From the NCBI RefSeq assembly GCF_000935045.1, contig NZ_JYKS01000033.1:25887-89886 (forward strand): a stretch of 64,000 nucleotides of DNA, in the 5' to 3' direction. A model generated the notes under the pieces. That model saw only the letters and a program-made list of their open reading frames with translations. It was not told the DNA's origin and ran no database searches. Made by a program: the position numbers and the translations under genes. Numbering within the stretch: the first letter of the stretch is position 1; each line of letters starts with the position of its first letter. This document shows, one piece after another, positions 42,184 through 51,337 of this stretch. This DNA is from Pseudomonas sp. 10-1B (GTDB taxonomy: Bacteria; Pseudomonadota; Gammaproteobacteria; Pseudomonadales; Pseudomonadaceae).

Positions 42184-43044
42184 ATGGCAACTTTGAAAAA
42201 AATGCGACGTTTCCTGGGGGTGGGCACCGCCCTGGTACTGGGAATGAGCGCAGCACAGGCAATGGCCAAAGAAGTCAGTATTGGTTACGTGGATGGTTGG
42301 GCGGACAGCGTGGCGACCACCAACGTGGCCGCCGAAGTGATCAAGCAGAAACTCGGCTACGACGTGAAGTTGCAGGCCGTGGCTACCGGGATCATGTGGC
42401 AGGGTGTGGCGACCGGCAAGCTCGATGCCATGTTGTCGGCCTGGTTGCCGGTGACCCATGGCGAATACTGGGCCAAGAACAAGGACAACGTGGTCGACTA
42501 CGGCCCGAACTTCAAGGACGCCAAGATCGGCCTGATCGTCCCCGAATACGTCAAGGCGGTGAGCATCGCCGACCTCAAGACCGATGACAGCTTCAAGCAG
42601 AAGATCGTCGGTATCGACGCCGGCTCCGGGGTGATGTTGAAGACCGACCAGGCCATCAAGGACTACGACCTGACCGGCTACAAACTGCAGGCAAGTTCCG
42701 GCGCGGCGATGACCGCCGAGCTGGGCCGTGCCTATGCCAAGCAGCAGTCGATCGCGGTGACCGGCTGGGTGCCGCACTGGATGTTCGCCAAGTGGAAACT
42801 GAAGTTCCTCGAAGACCCGAAAGGTGTGTATGGCGCGGCGGAAACCGTGAACAACATCGGCAGCAAGGAACTGGCGACCAAGGCACCGGAAGTGGCGGAG
42901 TTCCTGAAGAAGTTCAGCTGGCAGTCGAAGGACGAGATTGGCGAGGTGATGCTGGCGATCCAGGAAGGTGCCAAGCCTGAGGCGGCGGCCAAGGACTGGG
43001 TGGCCAAGCACCCTGATCGGGTGAAGGAGTGGACTGGTAAGTAA
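42184..43044 (+). CDS. Glycine betaine/choline-type ABC substrate-binding protein (orphan)
   Basis: A 286-residue OpuAC-family protein with signal peptide ending QAMA. Mature blocks EVSIGYVDGWADSVATTNVA, MLSAWLPVTHGEYW and GWVPHWMFAKWKLKFLED carry the Trp-rich pocket used for quaternary ammonium ligands. No permease or ATPase is adjacent, so it probably feeds a transporter encoded elsewhere (Cbc-type sharing). AGGGG upstream supports the ATG at 42184. Confidence 0.9.
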   Translation: MATLKKMRRFLGVGTALVLGMSAAQAMAKEVSIGYVDGWADSVATTNVAAEVIKQKLGYDVKLQAVATGIMWQGVATGKLDAMLSAWLPVTHGEYWAKNKDNVVDYGPNFKDAKIGLIVPEYVKAVSIADLKTDDSFKQKIVGIDAGSGVMLKTDQAIKDYDLTGYKLQASSGAAMTAELGRAYAKQQSIAVTGWVPHWMFAKWKLKFLEDPKGVYGAAETVNNIGSKELATKAPEVAEFLKKFSWQSKDEIGEVMLAIQEGAKPEAAAKDWVAKHPDRVKEWTGK

Positions 43045-43054
43045 GTCCGTAGCC

Positions 43055-43167
43055 CCTGTAGGAGCGGGTTTACCCGCGAATAGGCCGGGCCCGCCGGCCA
43101 ATGTTTCTTAGGCGTTCATCGTTGTTGCCGCCACCGCATTCGCGGGTAAACCCGCTCCTACAGGGGC
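43055..43167. repeat. REP pair (inverted)
   Basis: Facing GCGGGTAAACCCGC-type REPs after the binding-protein gene. The rest of the 259-bp gap contains the yjcH control region. Confidence 0.85.
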
Positions 43168-43296
43168 ATGAGCAAGCTGTTTTGTTACGCAATCGGTAAA
43201 ACACCGTTGCATCTAAGACTAAGGTCGTCTGGTTGGCGTCCAGCGGCAGCATAAAGTAAGGGCGTGGGTATCACCCCCTACCTGTGCTGCTAGGAC

Positions 43297-43304
43297 AAAA
43301 ACAA
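43297..43304 (+). promoter_or_regulatory. Candidate Hfq/Crc catabolite-repression motif at the yjcH start
   Basis: AAAAACAA matches the AANAANAA catabolite-activity pattern and sits exactly between AGGA and the start codon, overlapping the A of ATG. Hfq/Crc binding here would block translation of yjcH-actP when preferred carbon sources are present. Function inferred from position and motif. Confidence 0.5.
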
Positions 43305-43615
43305 TGAACGACAGCATTTACCTCTCGATACAAAACAGCCCTCGCTTCAAGGAGCTGGTCACCAAGCGCGAACGCTTCGCCTGGATCCTCTCGGCGATCA
43401 TGCTTGGCCTGTACTGCGCCTTCATCCTTCTGATCGCCTACGGTCCTCAGGTTCTGGGCGCCAAGCTCAGCCCTGATTCGTCGATTACCTGGGGCATCCC
43501 CCTGGGCGTCGGCCTGATCGTCTCGGCATTCGTCCTGACCGCCATCTACGTGCGCCGCGCCAACGGCGAATTCGATGAGCTGAACAAGGCCATCCTGAAG
43601 GAGGCGCAACAATGA
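43304..43615 (+). CDS. yjcH: DUF485 membrane protein (YjcH) of the acetate uptake operon
   Basis: A 103-residue protein with two membrane helices (WILSAIMLGLYCAFILLIAY; GIPLGVGLIVSAFVLTAIYV) and a charged C-terminus. It is the standard partner of ActP. Its stop overlaps the actP start (ATGA), so the two are translationally coupled. Its role is unclear; it may assist the symporter. Confidence 0.93.
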   Translation: MNDSIYLSIQNSPRFKELVTKRERFAWILSAIMLGLYCAFILLIAYGPQVLGAKLSPDSSITWGIPLGVGLIVSAFVLTAIYVRRANGEFDELNKAILKEAQQ

Positions 43616-45276
43616 TTCGCCACGCCAAAGCCCTGGCCGTACTGGCCTGCGGAGCCTTCGCACCCGCCGTGTGGGCCGCCGATGCCCTGACCGGCGAGGT
43701 GCAGAAACAACCGCTGAACGTTTCCGCCATCGCCATGTTCGTGGCCTTCGTCGCCTTCACCCTCGGCATCACCTACTGGGCCTCCAAGCGCAACAAGTCG
43801 GCGTCGGACTACTACGCTGCCGGTGGCAAGATCACCGGCTTCCAGAACGGCCTGGCGATTGCCGGTGACTACATGTCGGCCGCCTCGTTCCTGGGTATTT
43901 CCGCACTGGTGTTCACCTCCGGCTACGACGGCCTGATCTACTCGATTGGCTTCCTGGTCGGCTGGCCGATCATCCTCTTCCTGATCGCCGAACGCCTGCG
44001 CAACCTGGGCAAGTACACCTTCGCCGACGTAGCCTCGTACCGCCTCGGGCAGAAGGAAATCCGTACCCTGTCGGCCTCCGGTTCGCTGGTGGTGGTGGCG
44101 TTCTACCTGATCGCGCAGATGGTCGGTGCCGGCAAGCTGATCGAGCTGCTGTTCGGCCTGGACTACCACGTGGCGGTGATCCTGGTGGGTATCCTGATGT
44201 GCCTGTACGTGCTGTTCGGCGGCATGCTGGCCACCACTTGGGTACAGATCATCAAGGCGGTGCTGCTGCTGTCCGGTGCCAGCTTCATGGCACTGATGGT
44301 GATGAAGCACGTAGGCTTCGACTTCAACACGCTGTTCTCCGAAGCGATCAAGGTGCACGCCAAGGGCGAAGCGATCATGAGCCCGGGCGGCCTGGTCAAG
44401 GACCCGATCTCGGCGTTCTCCCTGGGCCTGGCGCTGATGTTCGGTACCGCAGGCCTGCCGCACATCCTGATGCGCTTCTTCACCGTCAGTGATGCCAAGG
44501 AAGCGCGCAAGAGCGTGCTGTACGCCACCGGCTTCATCGGCTACTTCTACATCCTCACCTTCATCATCGGCTTTGGCGCCATCCTGCTGGTCAGCACCAA
44601 CCCGGACTTCAAGGACGCTGCCGGCGCCCTGCTGGGCGGCAACAACATGGCGGCGGTGCACCTGGCCAATGCCGTGGGTGGCAGCGTGTTCCTCGGCTTC
44701 ATCTCGGCCGTGGCCTTCGCCACCATCCTGGCGGTGGTCGCCGGCCTGACCCTGGCTGGTGCCTCGGCGGTGTCCCACGACCTGTACGCCAGCGTCTGGC
44801 GCAAGGGCAAGGCCAACGACAAGGATGAGATCCGTGTGTCGAAGATCACCACCGTCGCCCTCGGCGTGCTGGCGATCGGCCTGGGCATCCTGTTCGAGAA
44901 GCAGAACATCGCCTTCATGGTCGGCCTGGCCTTCTCCATCGCCGCCAGCTGCAACTTCCCGGTACTGCTGCTTTCCATGTACTGGAAGAAGCTGACCACC
45001 CGCGGCGCGATGATCGGCGGCTGGATGGGCCTGGTAAGCGCGGTGACGCTGATGATCCTCGGCCCGACCATCTGGGTACAGATCCTCGGCCACGAGAAGC
45101 CGATCTACCCCTACGAGTACCCGGCGCTGTTCTCGATGGCCATTGCCTTCGTCAGCATCTGGTTCTTCTCGGTCACCGACAAGTCCAAGGCTGCCGAAGA
45201 CGAGCGTGCGCTGTTCTTCCCGCAATTCGTGCGTTCGCAGACTGGCCTGGGGGCGAGCGGGGCGGTATCCCACTAA
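43612..45276 (+). CDS. actP: Cation/acetate symporter ActP
   Basis: A 554-residue sodium:solute symporter (SSF) with about thirteen helices and an N-terminal signal-like segment. Family signatures include DYYAAGGKITGFQNGLAIAG, DYMSAASFLGISALVF and GTAGLPHILMRFFTVSDAKE. It imports acetate and other short carboxylates. GGAGG lies upstream. A strong terminator follows. Confidence 0.96.
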   Translation: MIRHAKALAVLACGAFAPAVWAADALTGEVQKQPLNVSAIAMFVAFVAFTLGITYWASKRNKSASDYYAAGGKITGFQNGLAIAGDYMSAASFLGISALVFTSGYDGLIYSIGFLVGWPIILFLIAERLRNLGKYTFADVASYRLGQKEIRTLSASGSLVVVAFYLIAQMVGAGKLIELLFGLDYHVAVILVGILMCLYVLFGGMLATTWVQIIKAVLLLSGASFMALMVMKHVGFDFNTLFSEAIKVHAKGEAIMSPGGLVKDPISAFSLGLALMFGTAGLPHILMRFFTVSDAKEARKSVLYATGFIGYFYILTFIIGFGAILLVSTNPDFKDAAGALLGGNNMAAVHLANAVGGSVFLGFISAVAFATILAVVAGLTLAGASAVSHDLYASVWRKGKANDKDEIRVSKITTVALGVLAIGLGILFEKQNIAFMVGLAFSIAASCNFPVLLLSMYWKKLTTRGAMIGGWMGLVSAVTLMILGPTIWVQILGHEKPIYPYEYPALFSMAIAFVSIWFFSVTDKSKAAEDERALFFPQFVRSQTGLGASGAVSH

Positions 45277-45297
45277 GCTGACGGTTCTTGTTTGAAA

Positions 45298-45329
45298 ACA
45301 ACGCCCCGCTAGTCGGGGCGTTGTCTTTT
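45298..45329 (+). terminator. Rho-independent terminator of yjcH-actP
   Basis: ACAACGCCCCG-CTAGT-CGGGGCGTTGT is followed by CTTTT. It separates acetate uptake from the fimbrial locus. Confidence 0.94.
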
Positions 45330-45466
45330 CTACGTCGGTATTACGTTGCCATCAGAAATTTCAACATGTCGCTCGGAAACGTTCTGTATTTCCACAGCCA
45401 GTGAATCCGAATAATCCCACTCAGCCGATCGATTGTCTTCGGCTGATTGACGATTAATCGAATGTT

Positions 45467-45475
45467 TTATCCACA
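45467..45475 (+). promoter_or_regulatory. DnaA box upstream of the pilin gene
   Basis: TTATCCACA occurs 20 bp before the pilin start. It is a perfect consensus match but a single site, which may be chance. The 219-bp gap also holds TCAGCCGA-N9-TCGGCTGA (about 45420-45446), a possible regulator site or hairpin. Confidence 0.35.
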
Positions 45476-45495
45476 GGTTTCAAGGAGATATATAC

Positions 45496-45972
45496 GTGAA
45501 AGCATTGCTTCTGGCGCTTCCCATCGCAGCCTTGGTCGCTGGCCAGGCCCTGGCTGACGACCCGATCGAGAAACAGGTGCTGATCACCGCGACCGTGCCA
45601 ACTGCCTCGTTCTACGTCGAGCCGGTGGGCGGCAACTGGATGAACGACCCACAGGACATGGCCTGGAACTCGTTTCAAGGTACCCTGACCCCAGTACGCA
45701 AACAGCTGCAGGCCAAAAGCACCATCGGTCCGATCACCGCGCACCTGCTGTCGCCAGCGGTGGTTAGCAGTGGCCTGGATGCCATCGACCTGGACGTGAA
45801 GATTGGCGATACCGTGCTGACTACCAACGCTACCGAGATCCTCAGCGCCGCCGCAGCCGCACCGGGCGCTATCGTCGATTTCGAAGTGGCTCCGCAGGTA
45901 CCGGCGGGCGGCTACAAGCCAGGTGCCTACCAAGGCCTGGTCAGCATGATGTTTGAAACCGCTGTGCCCTGA
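45496..45972 (+). CDS. CS1/alpha-type fimbrial major pilin
   Basis: A 158-residue secreted subunit: signal peptide MKALLLALPIAALVAGQALA, mature ~138 residues. The N-terminal strand (EKQVLITATVPTASFYVEP) and C-terminal motif (PGAYQGLVSMMFETAV) fit CS1-type pilins such as CooA and cable pilin CblA. The mature protein has no cysteines, typical of alpha fimbriae. It is exported by Sec and assembled by the usher and chaperone below. The GTG start follows AAGGAG. First and probably most abundant product of the operon. Confidence 0.88.
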   Translation: MKALLLALPIAALVAGQALADDPIEKQVLITATVPTASFYVEPVGGNWMNDPQDMAWNSFQGTLTPVRKQLQAKSTIGPITAHLLSPAVVSSGLDAIDLDVKIGDTVLTTNATEILSAAAAAPGAIVDFEVAPQVPAGGYKPGAYQGLVSMMFETAVP

Positions 45973-46060
45973 TCCCTGCGCATCCCCTTCAACCGTCTTC
46001 CAGCCTCTTCGCCCTTGGTCCGTTCCAGGGGCGAGGCTGGCTTTGTTCCTGGGCAGCGTC

Positions 46061-48553
46061 ATGGTCTCATCCGATATTCTGAAGATTGCGTCGCTTGGCG
46101 CTTGCCTGGCCTGGTTGCCGGCAAGTGCCGAGCCGGTAGCCAGCGCCATGGGCGTGGTCAGCCAGGCGCAAGGTTTACCGCGCGAGTTCGAAGCGCATTT
46201 TTTCGACGTACCGCTGGCGGTGCGGGTTGACTTGGACGGGCGCTACCTAGGCGATGCCATGGTCGTGCTCAGCCGCGACGAGCATGTGCAACTGCTGGAA
46301 TTCACCGACTATGCCGAAAGCCGTGAGCCCGCAAGCCTGCGCCGGCGCTGGCAGGAGCGCCTGAGAGGCGGTCGCCCGCTGGGCAACTGCCTGGAGGATT
46401 GCCCGGATGGCCTGCAGGCAATTCACTACAGCCTGGTCAATTCGCAATTGTCGTTGCTGACCGACGCCGCAGAGCACGTCGGCGAGGCGGCGCGTTACCA
46501 TCGTGTGCCCGAGCAGGGCGGCGGGTTGCTGTTGCGCAACCAGCTCAACCTGGTCAGCGATGGCCGCAATACCACTGGGCTGTATGCGCTGCAAGGGCAA
46601 GGCAACTGGGATGAATGGAGCACGCTGGCCGATGCCCAGGTTGACCGAGGCAGCGTCACCGGCCAGCAGACCCGGCACCGTATCAGTCAGCTGTACGGCG
46701 AACGGTTGCATGAGCAGCATTTCTTCCGTCTGGGCTACTTCACCCCCGGTGCGCAAGGGCTGACGCGTCAGCCTCGGCTGCTGGGGCGGCAGTCCGATAC
46801 CACCCTTGGCTTGATGCTGGGCAGCAGTGACAGCCTGCTGATCGACAATAGCCAGGCCAGTTCCACCCCGATTCATGTCACCCCCAATCGACCCGGGGTG
46901 GCGGAGATCTACCGCAATGGCGTGCTGATCAACAGTCAGCCGGTGCAGCCGGGACTGCAGGTGCTGAACACCCGGGTGCTGCCGGGTGGCATCTATCAGG
47001 TCGAGGTGCGCCTGCTCGAGGACGGGCAGGAGACCGCCCGCACCCAGGAGTTCGTCTACAAACCCAACAGTTGGCGCAATGCCGACAGCCGCTGGCGCTA
47101 CAACCTTTACCTGGGGCAACAGACGCGTCTGCTGAGCAACTGGGACGAGGACGGCGATGACAGCTTGAGCGCTGGGGTGCTGGCCAATTATCTGCTGCAC
47201 CCGCGAGCGGTCCTCGGAGCCTCCGTACAGCAAGTAGACCAGACCATGCAGTATGGCACCTCACTGGACTGGGACCCGTTCGATCGCCTCAAGCTGTACG
47301 GTAACCTCTATCGTACCGATGGCCTGGGGGATGGCTATGACCTGCAACTGATCCACAGTCACGACCTTGGCTCGTTAGTGTTGAGCCACAGCCGTAGTTG
47401 GCTGGAGAGCATCAGCCGGCCGACCCATAGCCAGGTGGTGCAGTATGCCGAGCAAAGCCAGACGTCGCTGCTATTCACTCGGCGCCTGGACAGCCGCAGT
47501 ACCGCGAGCGTGCGGGTCGCGCACAGCACCGGTGCCGCCGAAGGCCTGGGCATCGACTTGGGCTGGTCGTACTACGGCAAGCTGCTGGGTTCGGATGCCA
47601 ATTGGCGGCTGAGCTTGTTCGACCGACCAGGCACGCGCAGCAGTGGCGATGATCGCAACCGTGGGATCAGCCTGGCGCTGAGCGTGAGCCTGGGCGGGCC
47701 AGGCGAGCGGATCGCCGCCAGCATCGGTAGCCGCACCTCGTATGACGGTGGGCGCGACCAGAATGCCTCGCTGTCATACATGCGCGACGTCGACCTGGGT
47801 GCACTACGTAGCCTGGGTGCCAGTGCCACGGTGGACCGCTACGGCGCCGGCTTGGGTGCCGATGCGCAGTTCCAGGGACAGGCGTTGTACGGCGATGCCT
47901 ATGCGCAGAGCTCCTCCTACAACGGTGAGATCAGCGCCGGCCTGAACCTGCAGAGCATTGTCGCCGTGGGCGAGGGCAAGGTGGCCATCACCGGGCAGTA
48001 CCTGCCCCACGATGCCGGGTTGATCGTCGATGTCGAAAGCGATATCGCCGGCCTGGCGTTACGCGCCGACGGCGAGCATGGCCTTGGCACCACCCTGCAA
48101 CCAGGGCGCAATGTAGTCCCGGTGCAGGCCTACAAGGCCGGTTACGTGCAGTTCGACCTGGACGGCGACAACGAAACAGCGGTGGTGATCCAGCCCAACA
48201 GTTTCGACTACCACCTAAACCGCGGCGGCGTGGCCTATCGCAAGCTCCGGGTGGTGCGCACGGTAACGGTACTGGGGCGCTTGCTCGATGACCAGGGCCG
48301 CCCCTTGAGCGGTGCGCAGCTGGTCAACCATGCCAGCCGTAGCGTGTCCGAGAGCGGTGGCTTGTTTGCCGTGGAGATGAGCGAATCCACGCCAACGCTG
48401 GAGGTGCGCGAAGGTGGCACATCGTTGTGCCTGCTGGAACTGGATCTGAAGATGCTGAAGCGCGAAGGGGACGTGTTGCTGGCCGGCGACCTGTCGTGCA
48501 AGACGGGGCGCCTGGCCCAGGCCGGGCCGACATCGGGAGGGGGAGAGAGTTGA
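46061..48553 (+). CDS. Alpha-type fimbrial outer-membrane usher (CooC/CblC-like)
   Basis: About 830 residues: signal peptide, an N-terminal domain with a short Cys pair (GNCLEDCPDG), a large beta-barrel (many alternating strands, RYNLYLGQQTRLLSNWDEDG) and C-terminal plug-like domains (YKAGYVQFDLDGDNETAVVI; LLDDQGRPLSGAQLVNHASR). It secretes and assembles pilin subunits through the outer membrane. The ATG at 46061 gives a reasonable signal peptide; a TTG at 46043 with GCGAGG upstream is an alternative. It lies 88 bp after the pilin. Confidence 0.88.
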   Translation: MVSSDILKIASLGACLAWLPASAEPVASAMGVVSQAQGLPREFEAHFFDVPLAVRVDLDGRYLGDAMVVLSRDEHVQLLEFTDYAESREPASLRRRWQERLRGGRPLGNCLEDCPDGLQAIHYSLVNSQLSLLTDAAEHVGEAARYHRVPEQGGGLLLRNQLNLVSDGRNTTGLYALQGQGNWDEWSTLADAQVDRGSVTGQQTRHRISQLYGERLHEQHFFRLGYFTPGAQGLTRQPRLLGRQSDTTLGLMLGSSDSLLIDNSQASSTPIHVTPNRPGVAEIYRNGVLINSQPVQPGLQVLNTRVLPGGIYQVEVRLLEDGQETARTQEFVYKPNSWRNADSRWRYNLYLGQQTRLLSNWDEDGDDSLSAGVLANYLLHPRAVLGASVQQVDQTMQYGTSLDWDPFDRLKLYGNLYRTDGLGDGYDLQLIHSHDLGSLVLSHSRSWLESISRPTHSQVVQYAEQSQTSLLFTRRLDSRSTASVRVAHSTGAAEGLGIDLGWSYYGKLLGSDANWRLSLFDRPGTRSSGDDRNRGISLALSVSLGGPGERIAASIGSRTSYDGGRDQNASLSYMRDVDLGALRSLGASATVDRYGAGLGADAQFQGQALYGDAYAQSSSYNGEISAGLNLQSIVAVGEGKVAITGQYLPHDAGLIVDVESDIAGLALRADGEHGLGTTLQPGRNVVPVQAYKAGYVQFDLDGDNETAVVIQPNSFDYHLNRGGVAYRKLRVVRTVTVLGRLLDDQGRPLSGAQLVNHASRSVSESGGLFAVEMSESTPTLEVREGGTSLCLLELDLKMLKREGDVLLAGDLSCKTGRLAQAGPTSGGGES

Positions 48554-48558
48554 GCAGC

Positions 48559-49758
48559 ATGTTGAAACGTGGTTGGTCGAGTAGCGCAGCGAGCCTGTGC
48601 CTGCTCCTGGTTTTATGGGGGCCGCAGGCGCAAGCGCTGGAGGCCACTGTTACCGCGCAGTACCGCGCCCAGGCATCGGGGCGCTTTGAAAACACCACGC
48701 CGCTTGCATCTTACTGCCGGCGCTGGCCGGCGGAGTGCACCGGCATCCCGGCGATGCAAATTCCAATCAGCTACAGCAGAACTACCGTTACAGCAGCCCC
48801 GGACGTGCGCGATCGTTTTTACATTCAGTTACCTGGGCCGCGCCAAGTGGATGTGTTCCACGAAACAACGGGCGAGAATCATTCGTTGCGTTTCGAGTTG
48901 ACCGCAGTGAGCCAGCAAGTGACTGGAGGCGACCATTATAGGAACAACCCGGCCTATACGGCCTACGCCAGGGGGGGCTGCCAGTACAGGAAGACGTTCT
49001 CATACAACAGAATGCCGGCTATCACCTGGTATCTGTGGACATTGCGAACCCCGCAGGCCCCGACAGGCTGTCACTCGGATCCGGAAGTGGGCAATGCGGG
49101 TCAGGTGATTGACATTGACGTCAGTGAAATGGGGGTGGCCTACAACCTGGACATGCCTGCGCCCTATCGCATGAAACCAGGTATCTACACCGGCAGCGTG
49201 AGTTACACCATCGGACCAGGCGGCGACTTCGACTTTGGCAATAATGTCCGCAACCTGAACGGCGACAGTCTTACCCTGAATTTCAGGCTCGATGTGCAGC
49301 ACGCCTTCATTTTCGACTTCCCGCCCGGCTCCGAGCGTGCCGTGCTCGAACCGCCCGGTGGTTGGCAGGCCTGGCTGGGCGGTAGAGGCGCTCCGCAACG
49401 GTTGAATCGTGACTTGCCGTTCCGTCTGTGGTCCACCGGCCCATTCAAGGTCTACAAGCTATGCCGCTATAACCTCGCCAGCGGTTGCGGCATTCGTAAC
49501 GATGCCGGCCATCAGGTACCGGTGGAGATTGCCCTGAGCTTGCCGGGCGGTATACAGCACGCCGGTGGCGCAGTGCAGAAACTGCCTTTGCCGACCGGAC
49601 GTGGCAATGCCCTGGCGTTCGACTCCGTAACACCGGTGCTCAACCGGCCCGGCCAACTGCATTTCGAGGTGGCCGGCCCGGACGTGCGGACGATGCTCGC
49701 CCACCCCGGCAGCCGTTACGAGGGCGAAGTGACGGTAGTTTTCGACGCGCAGCTTTAG
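48559..49758 (+). CDS. Fimbrial tip subunit/minor adhesin (CooD/CblD/CfaE-like)
   Basis: A 399-residue exported protein with signal peptide ending AQA. It has an N-terminal region of adhesin size (~25-230), including Cys-containing loops (SYCRRWPAECTG; RGGCQYRKTFS), then a pilin-like C-terminal domain ending YEGEVTVVFDAQL, which mirrors the pilin C-terminus. This two-domain layout is typical of tip adhesins that start fibre assembly. The receptor is unknown. The ATG at 48559 starts 5 bp after the usher stop; a TTG at 48550 lies nearer the GGAGAG site. Confidence 0.85.
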   Translation: MLKRGWSSSAASLCLLLVLWGPQAQALEATVTAQYRAQASGRFENTTPLASYCRRWPAECTGIPAMQIPISYSRTTVTAAPDVRDRFYIQLPGPRQVDVFHETTGENHSLRFELTAVSQQVTGGDHYRNNPAYTAYARGGCQYRKTFSYNRMPAITWYLWTLRTPQAPTGCHSDPEVGNAGQVIDIDVSEMGVAYNLDMPAPYRMKPGIYTGSVSYTIGPGGDFDFGNNVRNLNGDSLTLNFRLDVQHAFIFDFPPGSERAVLEPPGGWQAWLGGRGAPQRLNRDLPFRLWSTGPFKVYKLCRYNLASGCGIRNDAGHQVPVEIALSLPGGIQHAGGAVQKLPLPTGRGNALAFDSVTPVLNRPGQLHFEVAGPDVRTMLAHPGSRYEGEVTVVFDAQL

Positions 49759-49888
49759 CGGCGGGCTGTCTTTAGGACGTTTCCTAATAGCAGCAAGGAC
49801 GTTTCCTGCATCTTTCACTTCGCATTTTGTGGACTATTGCGGTAGTGGTAATTGGCCATCGCCGTACCCTGGCATGGAGGATCTAACG

Positions 49889-50623
49889 ATGAACCTGTAC
49901 CGATCACTTTGCCTCGCCATGTTGCTGCTCCCGGCGCTGGCGCATGCCGCGCCGGAGCTGAACGTGGGCGGGCTGTACGACTATCTGGAGGCCGGCAAGA
50001 GCACTTTGCTCAAGCGTGTGCGTAACGGCGGTGATGCCACAGCCTTCGTAAAGGTCAGCGTGGTCGAGCTGGTTTATGACAGTAGCGGCGTGCACCGTGA
50101 GGTCGAACTAGACGGCCTGGCCCTGGAGCAGCGGGGCCTGGTGGTCAGCCCAGCACGGCTCATCGTGCCTGCCCGGGGCATGCAGGCCGTGCGTCTGCTG
50201 TACCGGGGCGAGCGTAATGCCGAACGCTACTACCGCCTGCGCTTCATACCGGTGCTGCCAGAGCTGGGTGATGGCTTTGCCGTGAGCGAGGCAGAAGCCG
50301 AGGAATACCGCGACGACCTGAAGGCCGGCGTCAACCTGCTGGCCGGTTATGGCACGCTGCTATTCGTGCGCCCCGACCAGCCCCGTTACCAGACCTTGGT
50401 GCACCGAAAAGCCGGGGCTCTGACGGTGAGTAACCAGGGCAATGCCACGGTGGTGCTAGACCACTTCCGCCAATGCCAGACCCTTGATCAGGGTTGCGAG
50501 ACGGCTACCAAGCACCACTTGCTGCCCGGGCGTACCCGGCAGTTCGATGGCCAGGCCGCCAAGGTGCATCAATTCGAACTGCACGAGGGTGCCGAGCATC
50601 AGCAAATGGTGCTGGAAGGGTGA
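49889..50623 (+). CDS. Alpha-type periplasmic fimbrial chaperone (CooB/CblB-like)
   Basis: A 244-residue exported chaperone: signal peptide MNLYRSLCLAMLLLPALAHA. Two Ig-like domains include the donor strand region (GLVVSPARLIVPARGMQAVR, then LLYRGERNAERYYRLRFIPV) that holds subunits until usher delivery. ATGGAGG precedes the ATG. It is the last structural gene; the order pilin-usher-tip-chaperone differs from the chaperone-first order of cbl and coo loci. Confidence 0.87.
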   Translation: MNLYRSLCLAMLLLPALAHAAPELNVGGLYDYLEAGKSTLLKRVRNGGDATAFVKVSVVELVYDSSGVHREVELDGLALEQRGLVVSPARLIVPARGMQAVRLLYRGERNAERYYRLRFIPVLPELGDGFAVSEAEAEEYRDDLKAGVNLLAGYGTLLFVRPDQPRYQTLVHRKAGALTVSNQGNATVVLDHFRQCQTLDQGCETATKHHLLPGRTRQFDGQAAKVHQFELHEGAEHQQMVLEG

Positions 50624-50698
50624 GCGCCCAGTGCCGGGTGTCCACTGAGGTGATTCCAGCCGTGACGCGTGCCACCGGCCAGCCAAGGGAGGAAGACC

Positions 50699-51325
50699 AT
50701 GTATAAAGCAGTGGTTGTCGATGACCACCCCTTCATCCGCGCCACGGTGTGCATGCTGTTACGTCAAGAGCGAATAACCGTGGTCGGTCAGGCCGACAAT
50801 GGTATCGAGGCAATGCGCCTGGTGCGCGAACTGGTGCCGAACCTGGTCATTCTCGATCTGAGTATGCCTGGTCTTGATGGCATTGAAGTGATCGGACGCA
50901 TCAAGCGCCTGGGGCAAGGTGCCAAGACCCTGGTATTGACCTCGCATCTGCCCGAGGCTTATTCACTACGCTGCCTGCAAGCGGGGGCTGCGGGCTTTGT
51001 GTCGAAAACCAACGACCTGGGCGAGTTAAACAAGGCGGTGCGTGCGATCAGGTCAGGGTTTACCTATTTCCCCGAGGTGACACTCAATACCGTGTGTCGT
51101 CAGGACCTGGCCTGTACCGAGGCGCAACTGCTTGCCACCCTCAGCGACCGTGAACTTGCGGTGCTGCAGTTGCTGGCGCGCGGCCTGAGCAACAAGGCCA
51201 TTGGTGAAATCATGCTGCTTAGCAACAAGACCGTCAGTACCTACAAGGGGCGCTTGCTAGAAAAGCTGCGGCTCTCTTCCTTGATCGACATGGCGGATTT
51301 CGCTCGTCGCAATCACCTGGTCTGA
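50699..51325 (+). CDS. NarL/FixJ-family response regulator of the fimbrial locus
   Basis: A 208-residue regulator. The receiver has the phospho-acceptor Asp53 (NLVILDLSMPGLDG) and Lys in FVSKTND. The LuxR-type helix-turn-helix is at ~145-205 (LSDRELAVLQLLARGLSNKA, LLSNKTVSTYKGRLLEKLRL). It resembles BvgA, EvgA and cable-pilus CblR. GGGAGGA fits the ATG at 50699. It starts 75 bp after the chaperone gene and 12 bp before the kinase, so pilus genes and regulators may share a transcript. Confidence 0.92.
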   Translation: MYKAVVVDDHPFIRATVCMLLRQERITVVGQADNGIEAMRLVRELVPNLVILDLSMPGLDGIEVIGRIKRLGQGAKTLVLTSHLPEAYSLRCLQAGAAGFVSKTNDLGELNKAVRAIRSGFTYFPEVTLNTVCRQDLACTEAQLLATLSDRELAVLQLLARGLSNKAIGEIMLLSNKTVSTYKGRLLEKLRLSSLIDMADFARRNHLV

Positions 51326-51337
51326 CGTACTGCCGCC

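Noticed and set aside
43546..45273. A 575-codon open frame antisense to actP
   Set aside because: Composition is unnatural (His/Gln/Asp-rich) and the sense strand encodes a clear symporter.
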